NCBI GenBank assembly: GCA_016791445.1 | Contig: JAEUMP010000005.1 | Coordinates: 129,001-193,000 of the forward strand | DNA from: Hyphomonadaceae bacterium | Lineage (GTDB): Bacteria; Pseudomonadota; Alphaproteobacteria; Caulobacterales; Aquidulcibacteraceae | Direction: 5' to 3' | DNA: 64,000 nucleotides | Part shown: piece after piece, positions 35,517 through 44,534 of the stretch | Layout of the letters: every line of letters starts with the position of its first letter | How positions within the stretch are numbered: the first letter of the stretch is position 1 | Notes under the pieces: generated by a model | Databases searched by the model: none | What the model was told of the DNA's origin: nothing | The model's input: the letters and a program-made list of their open reading frames with translations, nothing else | Position numbers and translations under genes: made by a program

Positions 35517-36005
35517 TCAGCGCGCATTGCTGGAGAGGATCATCGGCGCTTCGGACGGCGCGACCGCCACTTCGATGAAGTCGGGGCCGGCATTCTTCTC
35601 CGCCGCGATCACGGTGCGGCTGACGTCCTGGACGTACACATCGCCCTGCACGCCGTGACGGCGCATCTCGGAGAGGATCGCCACGCTGCGCTCCGACACG
35701 CGGCGGCGCTGCGATGCATCGGCGATCTGCGTCGGATCCGCGGCCAGATTCATCTCGACATGCGCACATCCCGCCACGCGACGCGTCGCGACGTCGATGG
35801 TGTCGCGCGCTTCGGGATTGAGGCGCGTGGACTCCGGCTCGAAATAGATGCGGAACGCGACGGGCGCGCACGTCTCGCCGGCTTTCGACACCTGCGCGGT
35901 CGCTTCCGTGTAGCGCGGCGCGCCGATCGTGTTTTCCGCCACCGCCAGCGTTGCGCCGCCCGTGGCGCCGATCGCGAGAGCCGCCGTCATCACCTTGAGA
36001 AACAT
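35517..36005 (-). CDS. exported OmpA-like-fold protein
   Basis: A 162-residue protein from ATG 36005 (GGAGG upstream). After a signal peptide (MTAALAIGATGGATLAVAE), residues about 45-125 match the pattern of OmpA C-terminal domains (FRIYFEPESTRLNPEARDTIDVATRRV, then DASQRRRVSERSVAILSEMRRHGV), including an early Asp/Glu strand and the helix with Arg. The peptidoglycan-binding Asp and Arg pair is only partly conserved, so wall binding is uncertain. A terminator follows. Confidence 0.7.
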   Translation of the reverse strand: MFLKVMTAALAIGATGGATLAVAENTIGAPRYTEATAQVSKAGETCAPVAFRIYFEPESTRLNPEARDTIDVATRRVAGCAHVEMNLAADPTQIADASQRRRVSERSVAILSEMRRHGVQGDVYVQDVSRTVIAAEKNAGPDFIEVAVAPSEAPMILSSNAR

Positions 36006-36137
36006 GCCCGCCTCCTTCGCCGTGTTTGTCATTGACCTGTCGGAGAAGAAAACGGGCGGGCGCGGCCGGGGTTCCGTGAAAAGTGCGCGGACGGGAAGCG
36101 GCCCTTGGGACTCAAGCGCCGCAGCGCGACATTCGCC

Positions 36138-36932
36138 TCAAGAGGGATTGGCCTCGCCGATGGACGCGAAGGCGACGCCGCCGTCCACCGCGATGGTCTC
36201 GCCCACCACATAATCCCCCGCCCGCGACGCCAGATAGATCGCCGCCGACGCCATGTCCTCCGGCGCGCCGATGCGGCGGGTGGGAATGCGCTTCGCCACC
36301 GCCTCGCCGTGATCGCGCGCGGTGCGGTTCATCTCCGATGCGAAGGCGCCCGGCGCGATCGCGTTGACGAGGATGCCGTCCTGCACCAGCCGCGCCGCAA
36401 TGCGCCGCGTAAGATAGATGAGGCCCGACTTCGACGCATGATAAGAATACGTCTCCCACGGATTGAGACGGATGCCGTCGATCGACGCGATGTTGATGAC
36501 CTTGGCGTGACGCCCGTACGCAGCGCCCGCCTTCAGCGCGCCGTGCAGCGCCTTCGTCAGGAAGAACGGCGACTTGAGATTGAGGTCCATGACCTTGTCC
36601 CAGCCGCTTTCGGGAAATTCCTCGAACGGCGCCGCCCACGCCGCGCCCGCATTGTTGACGAGGATGTCGAGCTTCGGTTCCAGCGCGGCGAACTTCGCCG
36701 CAAGCGCGTCGCAGCCTTCGACCGTCGACACATCCTGCGGCAGCGAGATGCAGGTTCCGAACGCCGACAGCGCCGCCGCCGTCTCGTCGCACGCATCGGC
36801 CTTGCGCGAGGACACGTAGACCTTCGCCCCGCTCTTCACATAGCCTTCCGCGATCATCCGCCCGATGCCGCGCGAGCCGCCGGTCACCAGCGCCACGCGG
36901 CCTTCGAGCGAAAAGAGAGCCTTCACATCCAT
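36138..36932 (-). CDS. SDR-family oxidoreductase (glucose/FabG-like)
   Basis: A 264-residue short-chain dehydrogenase: GGSRGIGRMIAEG at the cofactor site, NNAGAAWAAPFEEF, catalytic Ser in INIASIDGIRL, Y-x3-K in YSYHASKSGL, and the closing VVGETIAVDGGVAFAS. It uses NAD(P) in the cytoplasm. The nearest same-strand gene is the MFS transporter 66 bp upstream, which might feed it a substrate, but this is only positional. Confidence 0.93.
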   Translation of the reverse strand: MDVKALFSLEGRVALVTGGSRGIGRMIAEGYVKSGAKVYVSSRKADACDETAAALSAFGTCISLPQDVSTVEGCDALAAKFAALEPKLDILVNNAGAAWAAPFEEFPESGWDKVMDLNLKSPFFLTKALHGALKAGAAYGRHAKVINIASIDGIRLNPWETYSYHASKSGLIYLTRRIAARLVQDGILVNAIAPGAFASEMNRTARDHGEAVAKRIPTRRIGAPEDMASAAIYLASRAGDYVVGETIAVDGGVAFASIGEANPS

Positions 36933-36998
36933 CGCGCTTCCTCCGTCATCGACGCCACGATACCGGGCGTAGCCGGAATTGGAAACGCGCGCGGACCG

Positions 36999-38345
36999 TC
37001 AGCCTTCCATTTCCTCGCGGATCGACTTGCGCGCCATCCAGAACATCGCGACGGCGCCGATATTGGCAAGCACGGAAATGATCAGCGCCCAGCGCACGCC
37101 TTCGGCCTTGCCCATGTCGAGGCCGATCGCCACATAGTCGCTGAGAATGCCGACCGCGAGCGGACCGAGCCCGAGGCCTACCAGATTGATGACGAAGAGC
37201 ATGATCGCCGACGCCGTCGCGCGCATGTTCGGCGGCGCGATGGACTGCGCCGTCGCATAGACCGGCCCGTACCACAGCGTGCCGAGAATGGCGTTGATCG
37301 CGAGCACGCCGATGGCGATGGCGGCGCTGTCGACCGTCATGGCGAAGCAATAGACCGGGATCGTCACCAGCGCCGCGACTGCCGGGACGCTGACATACGC
37401 GCGAAGGTCCTTGGCGCCGTACTTGTCTGCGATCATGCCGCCCACGAACGCGCCGAGCGCGCCCGCAAGACCGCCGACGACGCCGAGCGCGATGCCGAGG
37501 AACCCCTGCGACTGCAGACCGAACTGCGCGGCGAGCGTGGCGACCTCTTCGGCATGGTTGCGCAGGAAGAAGGAGGCCGTGAACGGCGCGTGCCCGTAGC
37601 CGATGAACGCCTTGATCGCGGCCGCGAAGGCGATGAGCCAGAATGTGCGCTTGTGCGTCAGGACCTTCAGCGCGTCCTTGAAGGTCGGCCCCTTCGCGGC
37701 GACGCGCTTCACATCGTCGAGCACCTGCTTCACGCGCGGCTCGACGAGCGTCAGCATCACCACGATCGCGAGCACGATGCCCGGCAGGCCGCACACGATG
37801 AACGCCCAGCGCCAGCCGTAGGCGTCCGCGATCACCCCGCCGAGCGCCATGCCGACGAGCGAGCCCAGCGGCGTGCCCATTGAATAAAAGGCGAGTGCGG
37901 AGGCGCGCTTTTCCTTCGGCACATAGTCCGTGATCAGCGAGTGCGCCGGCGGCGTGCATCCCGCCTCCCCGATGCCGACGCCGATGCGGAAGAGCACGAG
38001 CTGCACGAAGTTCTGCGCGAGGCCGCACAGCGCGGTGAAGCCGCTCCACAGCGCGAGCGCGACAGCGATGATACGCGGGCGATTGCCGCGTTCGGCGTAG
38101 CGCGCGATCGGCAGGCCGAGCAGCGTGTAGAACACCGCGAACGCAAGTCCCGACATCGCGCCGAGCTGCCAGTCGAGCAGGCCGAGTTCGTTCTTGATCG
38201 GCTCGGCAAGGATGTTGATCACCTGCCGGTCGACGAAGTTCATGATGTAGATGACGAGCAGCAGCCCCATCGCATAACTGCGGTAGCCGGCGGTCACGGG
38301 CTTGATGGTGTGCCCCTGTTCGGTCGTCGCAGTCTGCTCGCTCAC
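36999..38345 (-). CDS. MFS transporter, spinster/anion-cation symporter-like
   Basis: About 448 residues with 12 helices. The first helix (YAMGLLLVIYIMNFVDRQVINILAEPI) and YTLLGLPIARYAERGNRPRII in motif A place it near Spns/anion-cation symporters, often annotated in alphaproteobacteria beside lipid or aromatic catabolic genes. The GTG at 38345 has GGGGAG seven bases upstream; the longer ATG at 38360 lacks one. The substrate is unknown. It precedes an SDR gene on the same strand. Confidence 0.88.
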   Translation of the reverse strand: MSEQTATTEQGHTIKPVTAGYRSYAMGLLLVIYIMNFVDRQVINILAEPIKNELGLLDWQLGAMSGLAFAVFYTLLGLPIARYAERGNRPRIIAVALALWSGFTALCGLAQNFVQLVLFRIGVGIGEAGCTPPAHSLITDYVPKEKRASALAFYSMGTPLGSLVGMALGGVIADAYGWRWAFIVCGLPGIVLAIVVMLTLVEPRVKQVLDDVKRVAAKGPTFKDALKVLTHKRTFWLIAFAAAIKAFIGYGHAPFTASFFLRNHAEEVATLAAQFGLQSQGFLGIALGVVGGLAGALGAFVGGMIADKYGAKDLRAYVSVPAVAALVTIPVYCFAMTVDSAAIAIGVLAINAILGTLWYGPVYATAQSIAPPNMRATASAIMLFVINLVGLGLGPLAVGILSDYVAIGLDMGKAEGVRWALIISVLANIGAVAMFWMARKSIREEMEG

Positions 38346-38445
38346 CGGCGGTCTCCCCATAGTTGTTTTGGGAGAGACTAGAGACTCAAGGCCGACGCGC
38401 CAGCGATTTCCGTCGCGGCGTCGCCTTCACGTTCCCGTCAGGGAT

Positions 38446-38724
38446 CTACTGGACGAGGCGCACAGTCTGGTAGGCGTCGACCAGGCGGTACTGGTCGGAC
38501 GCGGCGGCGGCGTCATAGGCGGCGTCCCGGCAGGCGACCGAAGGCTGCGCGCCGGCTGCAAGGATGCGATGGCCGATGCCGCCGCGCTCAAGAAGCCCGG
38601 GCTCGGCGGCGAGCCTCACGCACAGACGCTCCACGCCTGCGGTGTCGAGCTGAGGGCCGGGAACGGAGGAGGCGCAGGCCGACACTGCGGCGGCGGCGAC
38701 AAGGGCGAGAAACGCGCGCTTCAT
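38446..38724 (-). CDS. small hypothetical lipoprotein
   Basis: A 92-residue protein from ATG 38724 with a short signal and lipobox (AAAVSAC, then ASSVPGPQ). The mature part has two more cysteines (ERLCVRLAAE and SVACRDAAYDAA). No known domain. A TTAACCAT half-site lies 6 bp upstream of the start, but a lone half-site is weak evidence for CtrA control. Confidence 0.65.
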   Translation of the reverse strand: MKRAFLALVAAAAVSACASSVPGPQLDTAGVERLCVRLAAEPGLLERGGIGHRILAAGAQPSVACRDAAYDAAAASDQYRLVDAYQTVRLVQ

Positions 38725-38785
38725 GGTGATTAACCATATGCGCCTGTCGTTGCGACGCGAGCGCCTTCGCCCGGGCGGCGAAGCT

Positions 38786-38998
38786 CTACTCGTCGAGATC
38801 GCCTTCAAGCACGGTCATCGTGAAGTGCCAGCAAAGCTCGCCGTCCTCGTCGTCACGCGACAGCACGCCCGCGAATTCCTCGCCGATATAGACTTCGGCG
38901 CTGTCCTTCTTCTGCGGACGGGCGCGGATGGTGAGGTTCGGCGTCTTGAACCGCGACTTCAGATAGTGCTCGACGCGCGCGCGTTCCTGCGGGTCCAA
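38786..38998 (-). CDS. DUF3126 family protein
   Basis: A 70-residue protein that matches the short alphaproteobacterial DUF3126 family over its whole length (MDPQERARVEHYLKSRFKTP, KDSAEVYIGEEFAGVLSRDDEDGE). No known role. Cytoplasmic. Confidence 0.88.
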   Translation of the reverse strand: MDPQERARVEHYLKSRFKTPNLTIRARPQKKDSAEVYIGEEFAGVLSRDDEDGELCWHFTMTVLEGDLDE

Positions 38999-39071
38999 GG
39001 CCAGCTCCTGCGAGGGGGTGATTTGCGCGGATCGTACCGCCCGGGCGTTCCTGCGGGAAGGCCTGTCGGCA

Positions 39072-39323
39072 TCAGGCGGCGGCGTTGAAGGCGTGGACGT
39101 CCGCGGGCTCGGTGACGACGACAGTCAGGCGGTCGCCGTCGATGGAGATTTCGCCGCGGGCGATGGGGTAGTTGTTGGCCAGGATCCAGACCTCCTCGTT
39201 CTCGCCGGCGCCCAGCGGGATGATCGCGCCGCGGCCCATCTTCAGGAGCTGGTGCATGGGGAGCTGGCAACGGCCCAGAATGACCGTCAACTCGACCTCT
39301 ACGTTATGAACCTGACTTTTCAC
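39072..39323 (-). CDS. FliN-like SpoA-domain protein
   Basis: About 83 residues, one SpoA/FliN domain: VEVELTVILGRCQLPMHQLLKMGRGAIIPLGAGE, then WILANNYPIARGEISIDGDRLTVVVTE. FliN builds the C-ring that switches the flagellar motor, but related SpoA proteins also serve type III secretion. The GTG at 39323 is one possible start; TTG at 39335 is another. It is divergent from lipB and far from the flagellar fliI-fliJ pair (about 16 kb), so it may be the main FliN placed apart or a specialised copy. Confidence 0.8.
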   Translation of the reverse strand: MKSQVHNVEVELTVILGRCQLPMHQLLKMGRGAIIPLGAGENEEVWILANNYPIARGEISIDGDRLTVVVTEPADVHAFNAAA

Positions 39324-39391
39324 GCGGCACTTCAATCCCTATCTGAGGCCCCTCAGATCGCGCCCAAATCACCAAGGAAGAGTTTAATCCC

Positions 39392-40066
39392 GTGTCTGCC
39401 GCCCCGATCGGATGGGCCGTTTCGCCCCGGCCGGTCGACTATCCCGTCGCCGTGGCGGCCATGGAGGCCCGCGCCGCGGCCATCGCCGAAGGGCGCGCGG
39501 GCGAGCTTGTCTGGCTGCTGGAACATCCGCCCCTCTACACCGCCGGCGTGAGCGCCAAGCAGGAAGACCTGCTGGAGCCCGCCCGCTTTCCCGTGCACCG
39601 CACCGCCCGCGGCGGCCAGTTCACCTATCACGGGCCAGGCCAGCGCGTGGCCTATGTCATGCTCGACCTGACGAAACGGGGTCGGGATGTGCGTGGCTAC
39701 GTCCGGGACCTGGAAGGCTGGATCATCTCCGCGCTCGACCGTTTCAACGTGGCCGGGGAGGTCCGCGATGGGCGGGTCGGCGTTTGGGTCCAGCGGAAGA
39801 CGCCGGGGCATGAAGTCCGGGAGGACAAGATCGCCGCCATCGGCGTTAAGGTCCGCAAGTGGGCAAGTTACCACGGCGTTTCCCTCAACGTTGAACCGGA
39901 TCTTTCCCATTTTGAGGGAATAGTGCCCTGCGGCATTCGCGCCCACGGTGTCACCAGTCTCGTGGATCTCGGATTGCCGGTGACAATGGCGGACGCGGAC
40001 CAGGCTCTGCTGGATGCCTTCGTCGAGGTGTTCGGCCCCGTGGAGCCGGCCGCCCCGCCGGTCTGA
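39392..40066 (+). CDS. lipB: lipoyl(octanoyl) transferase
   Basis: A 224-residue enzyme that moves octanoate from acyl carrier protein to lipoyl domains of pyruvate dehydrogenase and related complexes. The family core is intact: [20 protein letters not shown], the catalytic-site segment with [22 protein letters not shown] and [14 protein letters not shown] (catalytic Cys in PCGI and Lys in AIGVKVRK). Start GTG 39392. It is divergent from the FliN-like gene. Confidence 0.95.
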   Translation: MSAAPIGWAVSPRPVDYPVAVAAMEARAAAIAEGRAGELVWLLEHPPLYTAGVSAKQEDLLEPARFPVHRTARGGQFTYHGPGQRVAYVMLDLTKRGRDVRGYVRDLEGWIISALDRFNVAGEVRDGRVGVWVQRKTPGHEVREDKIAAIGVKVRKWASYHGVSLNVEPDLSHFEGIVPCGIRAHGVTSLVDLGLPVTMADADQALLDAFVEVFGPVEPAAPPV

Positions 40067-40138
40067 AAAAGCAGTTCAAGGACACAACCGTCGCAGCGAT
40101 GTCCTAATCCGGACACCGATCAGGAACGAAATACCTTC

Positions 40139-40339
40139 ATGAGCACCCGCAAGACCGCCCCCGCCCCCGGCAAGCCCGTCAAGCGCGCGCGCAAGCCGCT
40201 ACCGAAGTCGTCCGCCGACGCCAAGGGCGATTTCTTCTTCGACGAACTGATGACCGCGCAGCCGGACGCGACGCAGGCCTACTTCCGCGCGCAGCTGATG
40301 AAGCACGTCGCCAAGAAGCCGGAGAGCGACGGGAAGTAA
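40139..40339 (+). CDS. small basic hypothetical protein
   Basis: A 66-residue protein with a Lys/Arg/Pro-rich first half (KTAPAPGKPVKRARKPLPKSS) and a more ordinary second half (FFFDELMTAQPDATQAYFRAQLMKHV). It is 72 bp downstream of lipB on the same strand. No known family; a nucleic-acid contact is possible given its charge, nothing more. Confidence 0.55.
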   Translation: MSTRKTAPAPGKPVKRARKPLPKSSADAKGDFFFDELMTAQPDATQAYFRAQLMKHVAKKPESDGK

Positions 40340-40387
40340 GCATCAGGAGCCGTCGGCGATGACGCCGATGGCCCATGTCATCCGCAA

Positions 40388-42391
40388 CTACGCCAGCTCA
40401 ATCAGCACCTCATCCGCCGCGACGCTTGCGCCGGCGGCGACGTTGACCTTCGACACGACGCCATCGCGTTCGGCGCGGATGATGTTTTGCATCTTCATCG
40501 CCTCGACGATGGCGACGCCTTCGCCCGACTTCACTTCCTGCCCCGCGACCACCTCGATGGCGACCACGAGCCCCGGCATCGGCGACACGATGGACTTGGA
40601 GGTGTCAGCGGGCGGCTTCGGCGGAATGAGCTTGTGCAAGGCCGCGGCGCGCGGGCTCGTGACGATGAGCGTCTCCGTGACGCCGCGCAGGCGCAGACGG
40701 AAACCTTCGGGACGCGGCGCGATCTTCACCGCGAACGGCTCCTTGCCGAAACGTCCTTCCATCACCGGCTGCCCCGGCCGCCAGCTTGACTGTAGACGCA
40801 CTTCGCGCCCGCCGTTGAGGGCGACGTTGGCGCCCTCCTCCGTCAGCGTGACCGCGACCGGAATCGTCTCCTCGCCGAAGATGACGACGCGCTCGGCCGT
40901 CGCATCGACCTTGTAGCCGCTGATCTGGCCCGACACCTGCCCGGCGCGCGCGCTCAACAGCGCCTGCGCGAAGGCCGCGCACGACGCGAGCAAGGCGCGC
41001 TGGTCTTCGGTCGGCGCCGTGCCGTCGAAACCGTCCGGAAACTGCTGCTTGATGTAGGCGGTGGTGAAATTGCCCGAGCGGAACGTCGTTTCGTCCATCA
41101 CCGCGCCGAGAAACGGCACGTTGTCCTGGATGCCTTCGATAAGAAAGCCGTCGAGCGCGCGCGCCTGCGCATCGATCGCCTCGAGGCGAGTCGGCGCATG
41201 CGTCACGAGTTTCGCGATCATCGGATCGTAGAACATCGAGATTTCGTCGCCCTCGCGCACGCCCGCGTCGTTGCGCACGGTGACGGTCCCGAACTTGCCT
41301 TCCTGCGGCGGACGATAGCGGCGCAGGCGTCCGATGGACGGCAGGAAGTTCCGGTAGGGATCTTCCGCATAGATGCGGCTCTCGATCGCCCAGCCGTTGA
41401 TCTTGAGATCCTTCTGCTTGAAGGCGAGCTTCTCGCCCGCCGCCACGCGGATCATCTGCTCCACGAGATCAAGCCTGGTGATCGCTTCCGTGACCGGGTG
41501 TTCCACCTGCAGGCGGGTGTTCATTTCGAGGAAGTAGAAGGATTTGTCCGCGCCGGACGCGACGAATTCCACCGTGCCCGCGCTGTCGTAGTTCACCGCC
41601 TTCGCCAGCGCGACCGCCTGCTCGCCCATCGCGGCGCGCGTCTTCTCGTCGAGCAATGGCGACGGCGCTTCCTCGATGACCTTCTGGTTGCGGCGCTGGA
41701 TCGAACATTCGCGCTCGAACAGGTGCACGACGTTGCCGTGCTTGTCGCCGAGGATCTGGATCTCGATGTGGCGCGGCGCGAGAACGAACTTCTCGATGAA
41801 GACGCGATCGTCGCCGAAAGCGCCTTTCGCTTCCGCGACCACCGCCGGGAAACCTTCCTCGACCTCCTTGCGGTTCTCCGCGATGCGGATGCCCTTGCCG
41901 CCGCCGCCGGCCGACGCCTTGATCATCACCGGATAGCCGATCTCCTCGGCGATCTGCACGGCGTGCTTCACGCCCTCGATCTCGCCGATGAAGCCCGGCA
42001 CGGTGGAGACGTTCGCGGCGCCCGCGGTGCGCTTCGATTCAATCTTGTCGCCCATCGCGAAGATGGCCTTCGGGTTCGGCCCGATGAAGGCGATCTTCTC
42101 GGCGGCGAGCCGCTCGGCGAATTCGACCTTCTCCGACAGGAAGCCGAAGCCCGGATGCACCGCCTCCGCGCCGGTCTTGCGCACCGCATCGACGATCTTG
42201 TCGATCACCAGATAGGACTGCGCCGCCGGCGGCGGACCGATGAACACCGCCTCGTCGGCCATCTCCACCGCCATGGAGTCCCGATCCGCCTCGGAATAGA
42301 CGACCACCGTCTTGATCCCCATCCGACGCGCGGTCTTGATGATGCGGACGGCGATCTCGCCCCGGTTGGCGATCAGAATTTTCCCGAACAT
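40388..42391 (-). CDS. pccA: acetyl/propionyl-CoA carboxylase alpha subunit
   Basis: A 667-residue biotin-dependent carboxylase subunit. Biotin carboxylase occupies about residues 1-445 (MFGKILIANRGEIAVRII, the ATP-grasp loop KASAGGGGKGIRIA, NTRLQVEHPVTE), a linker domain follows and a biotinyl domain closes the protein with the attachment Lys at about 633 in EAMKMQN. It carboxylates biotin for transfer to propionyl-CoA or a related acyl-CoA. Length and layout fit PccA better than the short AccC. The beta subunit and mutase are not nearby. Confidence 0.93.
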   Translation of the reverse strand: MFGKILIANRGEIAVRIIKTARRMGIKTVVVYSEADRDSMAVEMADEAVFIGPPPAAQSYLVIDKIVDAVRKTGAEAVHPGFGFLSEKVEFAERLAAEKIAFIGPNPKAIFAMGDKIESKRTAGAANVSTVPGFIGEIEGVKHAVQIAEEIGYPVMIKASAGGGGKGIRIAENRKEVEEGFPAVVAEAKGAFGDDRVFIEKFVLAPRHIEIQILGDKHGNVVHLFERECSIQRRNQKVIEEAPSPLLDEKTRAAMGEQAVALAKAVNYDSAGTVEFVASGADKSFYFLEMNTRLQVEHPVTEAITRLDLVEQMIRVAAGEKLAFKQKDLKINGWAIESRIYAEDPYRNFLPSIGRLRRYRPPQEGKFGTVTVRNDAGVREGDEISMFYDPMIAKLVTHAPTRLEAIDAQARALDGFLIEGIQDNVPFLGAVMDETTFRSGNFTTAYIKQQFPDGFDGTAPTEDQRALLASCAAFAQALLSARAGQVSGQISGYKVDATAERVVIFGEETIPVAVTLTEEGANVALNGGREVRLQSSWRPGQPVMEGRFGKEPFAVKIAPRPEGFRLRLRGVTETLIVTSPRAAALHKLIPPKPPADTSKSIVSPMPGLVVAIEVVAGQEVKSGEGVAIVEAMKMQNIIRAERDGVVSKVNVAAGASVAADEVLIELA

Positions 42392-42513
42392 CGGCTCTCT
42401 GGAAGGCTGGACGCAAGAATGATGCGCTGGGATAGCGGGGGCCGCACGCGTCGGCAATGCCGTTCGCCCGGCGGCGCAAACGCACGGCGCCGGAGCGTCA
42501 ACCCGGCGAGCGC

Positions 42514-42972
42514 CTAGTAGTCGAACAGCTTCCGGTCGCGCTCCACGCGCTTTTGCGCCTGCGCAATTATGTGATCCACGAGAGCCGGCTTCGGGAGCCC
42601 GGCGGCTGCGCCCGCAGGATCGAGATTGTGCTCCGACAGGAGATGCTCGAGCGCCGGCTTGGTGAACTTCGTCAGCGCGACCTTGAGGGCGTCGGCGCCT
42701 TCCCGCGTAAAGTACGCGACGGGGTTTAGGTCCGGGGCGACGGCGCCCTCGCCAGCGCGCCCCTCGGAAGACTTCGACACGGTCGGCGGCGAGGGCGCCG
42801 CCGCTTCATTTTCGGCGTCCGTCCGCGCCGCCTCGACGACTTCCTCGGCCACATCGCGATTGCTTTCGTGGACGCGGAAGATCGCATCAAGCCGATCCGC
42901 GAAGTCCGGATTGCGCTTGGCCTCGCGACGGATTTCGTCGAACAGCCGGTTGAGGGACTTGTTCAGGCTCAT
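42514..42972 (-). CDS. ParA-partner protein with SAP-like C terminus
   Basis: A 152-residue protein whose ATG overlaps the stop of the ParA gene (ATGA). Residues about 1-50 are helical and charged (LFDEIRREAKRNPDFADRLDAIFRV). A Pro/Ala linker follows. Residues about 90-145 resemble a SAP-type helix pair (ALKVALTKFTKPALEHLLSEHNLDP, then KPALVDHIIAQAQKRVERD), a fold that often binds DNA. It could be the DNA-binding or cargo-adaptor partner of the ATPase. This is inference from overlap and fold, not from a known family. Confidence 0.65.
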   Translation of the reverse strand: MSLNKSLNRLFDEIRREAKRNPDFADRLDAIFRVHESNRDVAEEVVEAARTDAENEAAAPSPPTVSKSSEGRAGEGAVAPDLNPVAYFTREGADALKVALTKFTKPALEHLLSEHNLDPAGAAAGLPKPALVDHIIAQAQKRVERDRKLFDY

Positions 42973-43841
42973 AGCGCCGGCGCCAGCGCCATCTTGGCGA
43001 GGAACTCATCGCCCAGCGCCCGGATGATCGGCGCGCCCGCGCCGTACTTCTGGTCGAAGGTGCGCTGCGTGTCGGACCACTCCGCCGCGCGCGCGATGTC
43101 CTGGATCTGCGGAATGCGCACGTCGAACATCGCAGAGCCGAGATTCTCCTTCAGCAGCGCCGCCTCCGATCGGTGCAGCGCCATGTCTTCCTCGTACTTC
43201 GTCGCCAGCACCATCAGCAGCGACTGCCCGCCCCGCTTCTCGTTGATCAGGCGCAGCGCCCGCTTGCGGAAGGTGATCAGGCCGAGGCGCGAGACATAGT
43301 CCGGGATGGACGGCACGACGATCGCGTCCGCCGCGATGAGCGCCGCTTCCGCAAACAGCGAAATACCCGGCGGGCAATCCACGAGGATGTAGTCGAAGTC
43401 CTTCAGAACCGTGCGGAAGCCCTGCGCGAAACGCTCGCAGATCCATTTCTGGATCGCGTCGATGTGGAATTGCCGTTTCACGAACGTCTCGATGAGATCG
43501 CGTTCGATGGTGCGGAATTCCGGCGCGGAGGCCACGAGCGCGATGTCCGGCTTGCCCTTGAGGTCGGAGACCTTCGCCTCGACGAGGCTCTTGAAGGGCT
43601 TCGGCTTTTCTTGCAGCGCATAGGCCTCGAAGTAGAAGTCGAGCGTGCGCTCGTTCTCGTGCAGGTCGTTCCACTTGTCCGGGCCGGCCAGCATGATCGA
43701 GGCGTTGGTCTGCGGATCGAGGTCGATCACCAGCACGCGAGCCTTGTGGTGGACGGCGAGCGTCTCCGCGAGGCCGATGGTCGTCGTGGACTTGCCCACG
43801 CCGCCCTTCATGTTGATCACCGAAACAAGACGCGCGGTCAT
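42969..43841 (-). CDS. ParA-family ATPase (orphan)
   Basis: A 290-residue deviant Walker ATPase: KGGVGKSTTT at residues 12-21, LVIDLDPQTNASIML, and Walker B VDCPPGISLFAEAALIAADAIV. Such proteins form ATP-dependent dimers on DNA to position plasmids, chromosome origins or protein clusters. It is not with a parB gene; instead its stop overlaps a small SAP-like protein gene. It is therefore more likely a cargo-positioning ATPase (as for chemoreceptors, carboxysomes or polar proteins) than the chromosomal ParA. Confidence 0.85.
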   Translation of the reverse strand: MTARLVSVINMKGGVGKSTTTIGLAETLAVHHKARVLVIDLDPQTNASIMLAGPDKWNDLHENERTLDFYFEAYALQEKPKPFKSLVEAKVSDLKGKPDIALVASAPEFRTIERDLIETFVKRQFHIDAIQKWICERFAQGFRTVLKDFDYILVDCPPGISLFAEAALIAADAIVVPSIPDYVSRLGLITFRKRALRLINEKRGGQSLLMVLATKYEEDMALHRSEAALLKENLGSAMFDVRIPQIQDIARAAEWSDTQRTFDQKYGAGAPIIRALGDEFLAKMALAPAL

Positions 43842-43963
43842 GGGGTCCCCCGCTGGGCGGCTTCTGCCAAACTTCAAACGAAGCCCGGAGACTGGCCGGG
43901 GAACCCTAGCTTTTTGGTTAATGGATGGAAACCAGCCTTGCGCAGGGCCAAGGCCCGGGCGCG

Positions 43964-44467
43964 CTAGAATCCGACCGTCGTTTGCGGCGAAAAACGACGG
44001 ATGGCGGCGATGATGTCATCCACCTCGCCTTCGAGGTCCTCGACTTCAAGATTGATCCGTCCTCGCTGGAACAGCATCGCGAAGGATTCAAAGCCGAGCG
44101 CCTGCCACGGCCCGCGTGGCGGCCCCACGAATACCTTCATTTTCAATGTCCCCCTCGGAAACCGCACGAAGGCGATATGCGAGATGTGAGACCACGGGAC
44201 CGAGCGCACGAAGAGCTTTGCCGAATGCACGCCGTTGACGTCGATGCGGAGTTTCACGGAGCGGTCAAACCGCGCGATCAGGTAGCCCAGAAGGAAAAAG
44301 CCGATGAACACCACGCTGACCATGGAAGCGAGTGCGAGCCCAACGCCGCCACGATCGTAGAAGGCGACCGCGCCCAGAAGGACGACGACGAACAGGATCA
44401 TGCCGACCGTGCCCAGCGCCTCCTTGGGGCAGAGCCGGAAATCCACGGCATTGCCATGATCTATCAT
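43964..44467 (-). CDS. PH-like membrane protein
   Basis: A 167-residue protein with two transmembrane helices (GTVGMILFVVVLLGAVAFY and LALASMVSVVFIGFFLLGYLIARF) followed by a domain of about 95 residues with bacterial PH-like features (VKLRIDVNGVHSAKLFVRSVPWSHISHIAFVRFPRG). Function unknown. It is separated by 67 bp from the oxygenase gene upstream. Confidence 0.65.
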   Translation of the reverse strand: MIDHGNAVDFRLCPKEALGTVGMILFVVVLLGAVAFYDRGGVGLALASMVSVVFIGFFLLGYLIARFDRSVKLRIDVNGVHSAKLFVRSVPWSHISHIAFVRFPRGTLKMKVFVGPPRGPWQALGFESFAMLFQRGRINLEVEDLEGEVDDIIAAIRRFSPQTTVGF

Positions 44468-44534
44468 TGTCCGCTCCCCTGCCCGCCATCAGGCGTCCTT
44501 CTCACCAGCAGGCGGGATGTCGGGAGAAATCGGG

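Noticed and set aside
38730-38737. TTAACCAT as a CtrA site
   Set aside because: A lone half-site with no partner at 7-bp spacing, 6 bp from a start codon; too common by chance.
41198-42517. Long plus-strand open frame opposite pccA
   Set aside because: Shadow of a conserved biotin carboxylase gene; no start context or family.
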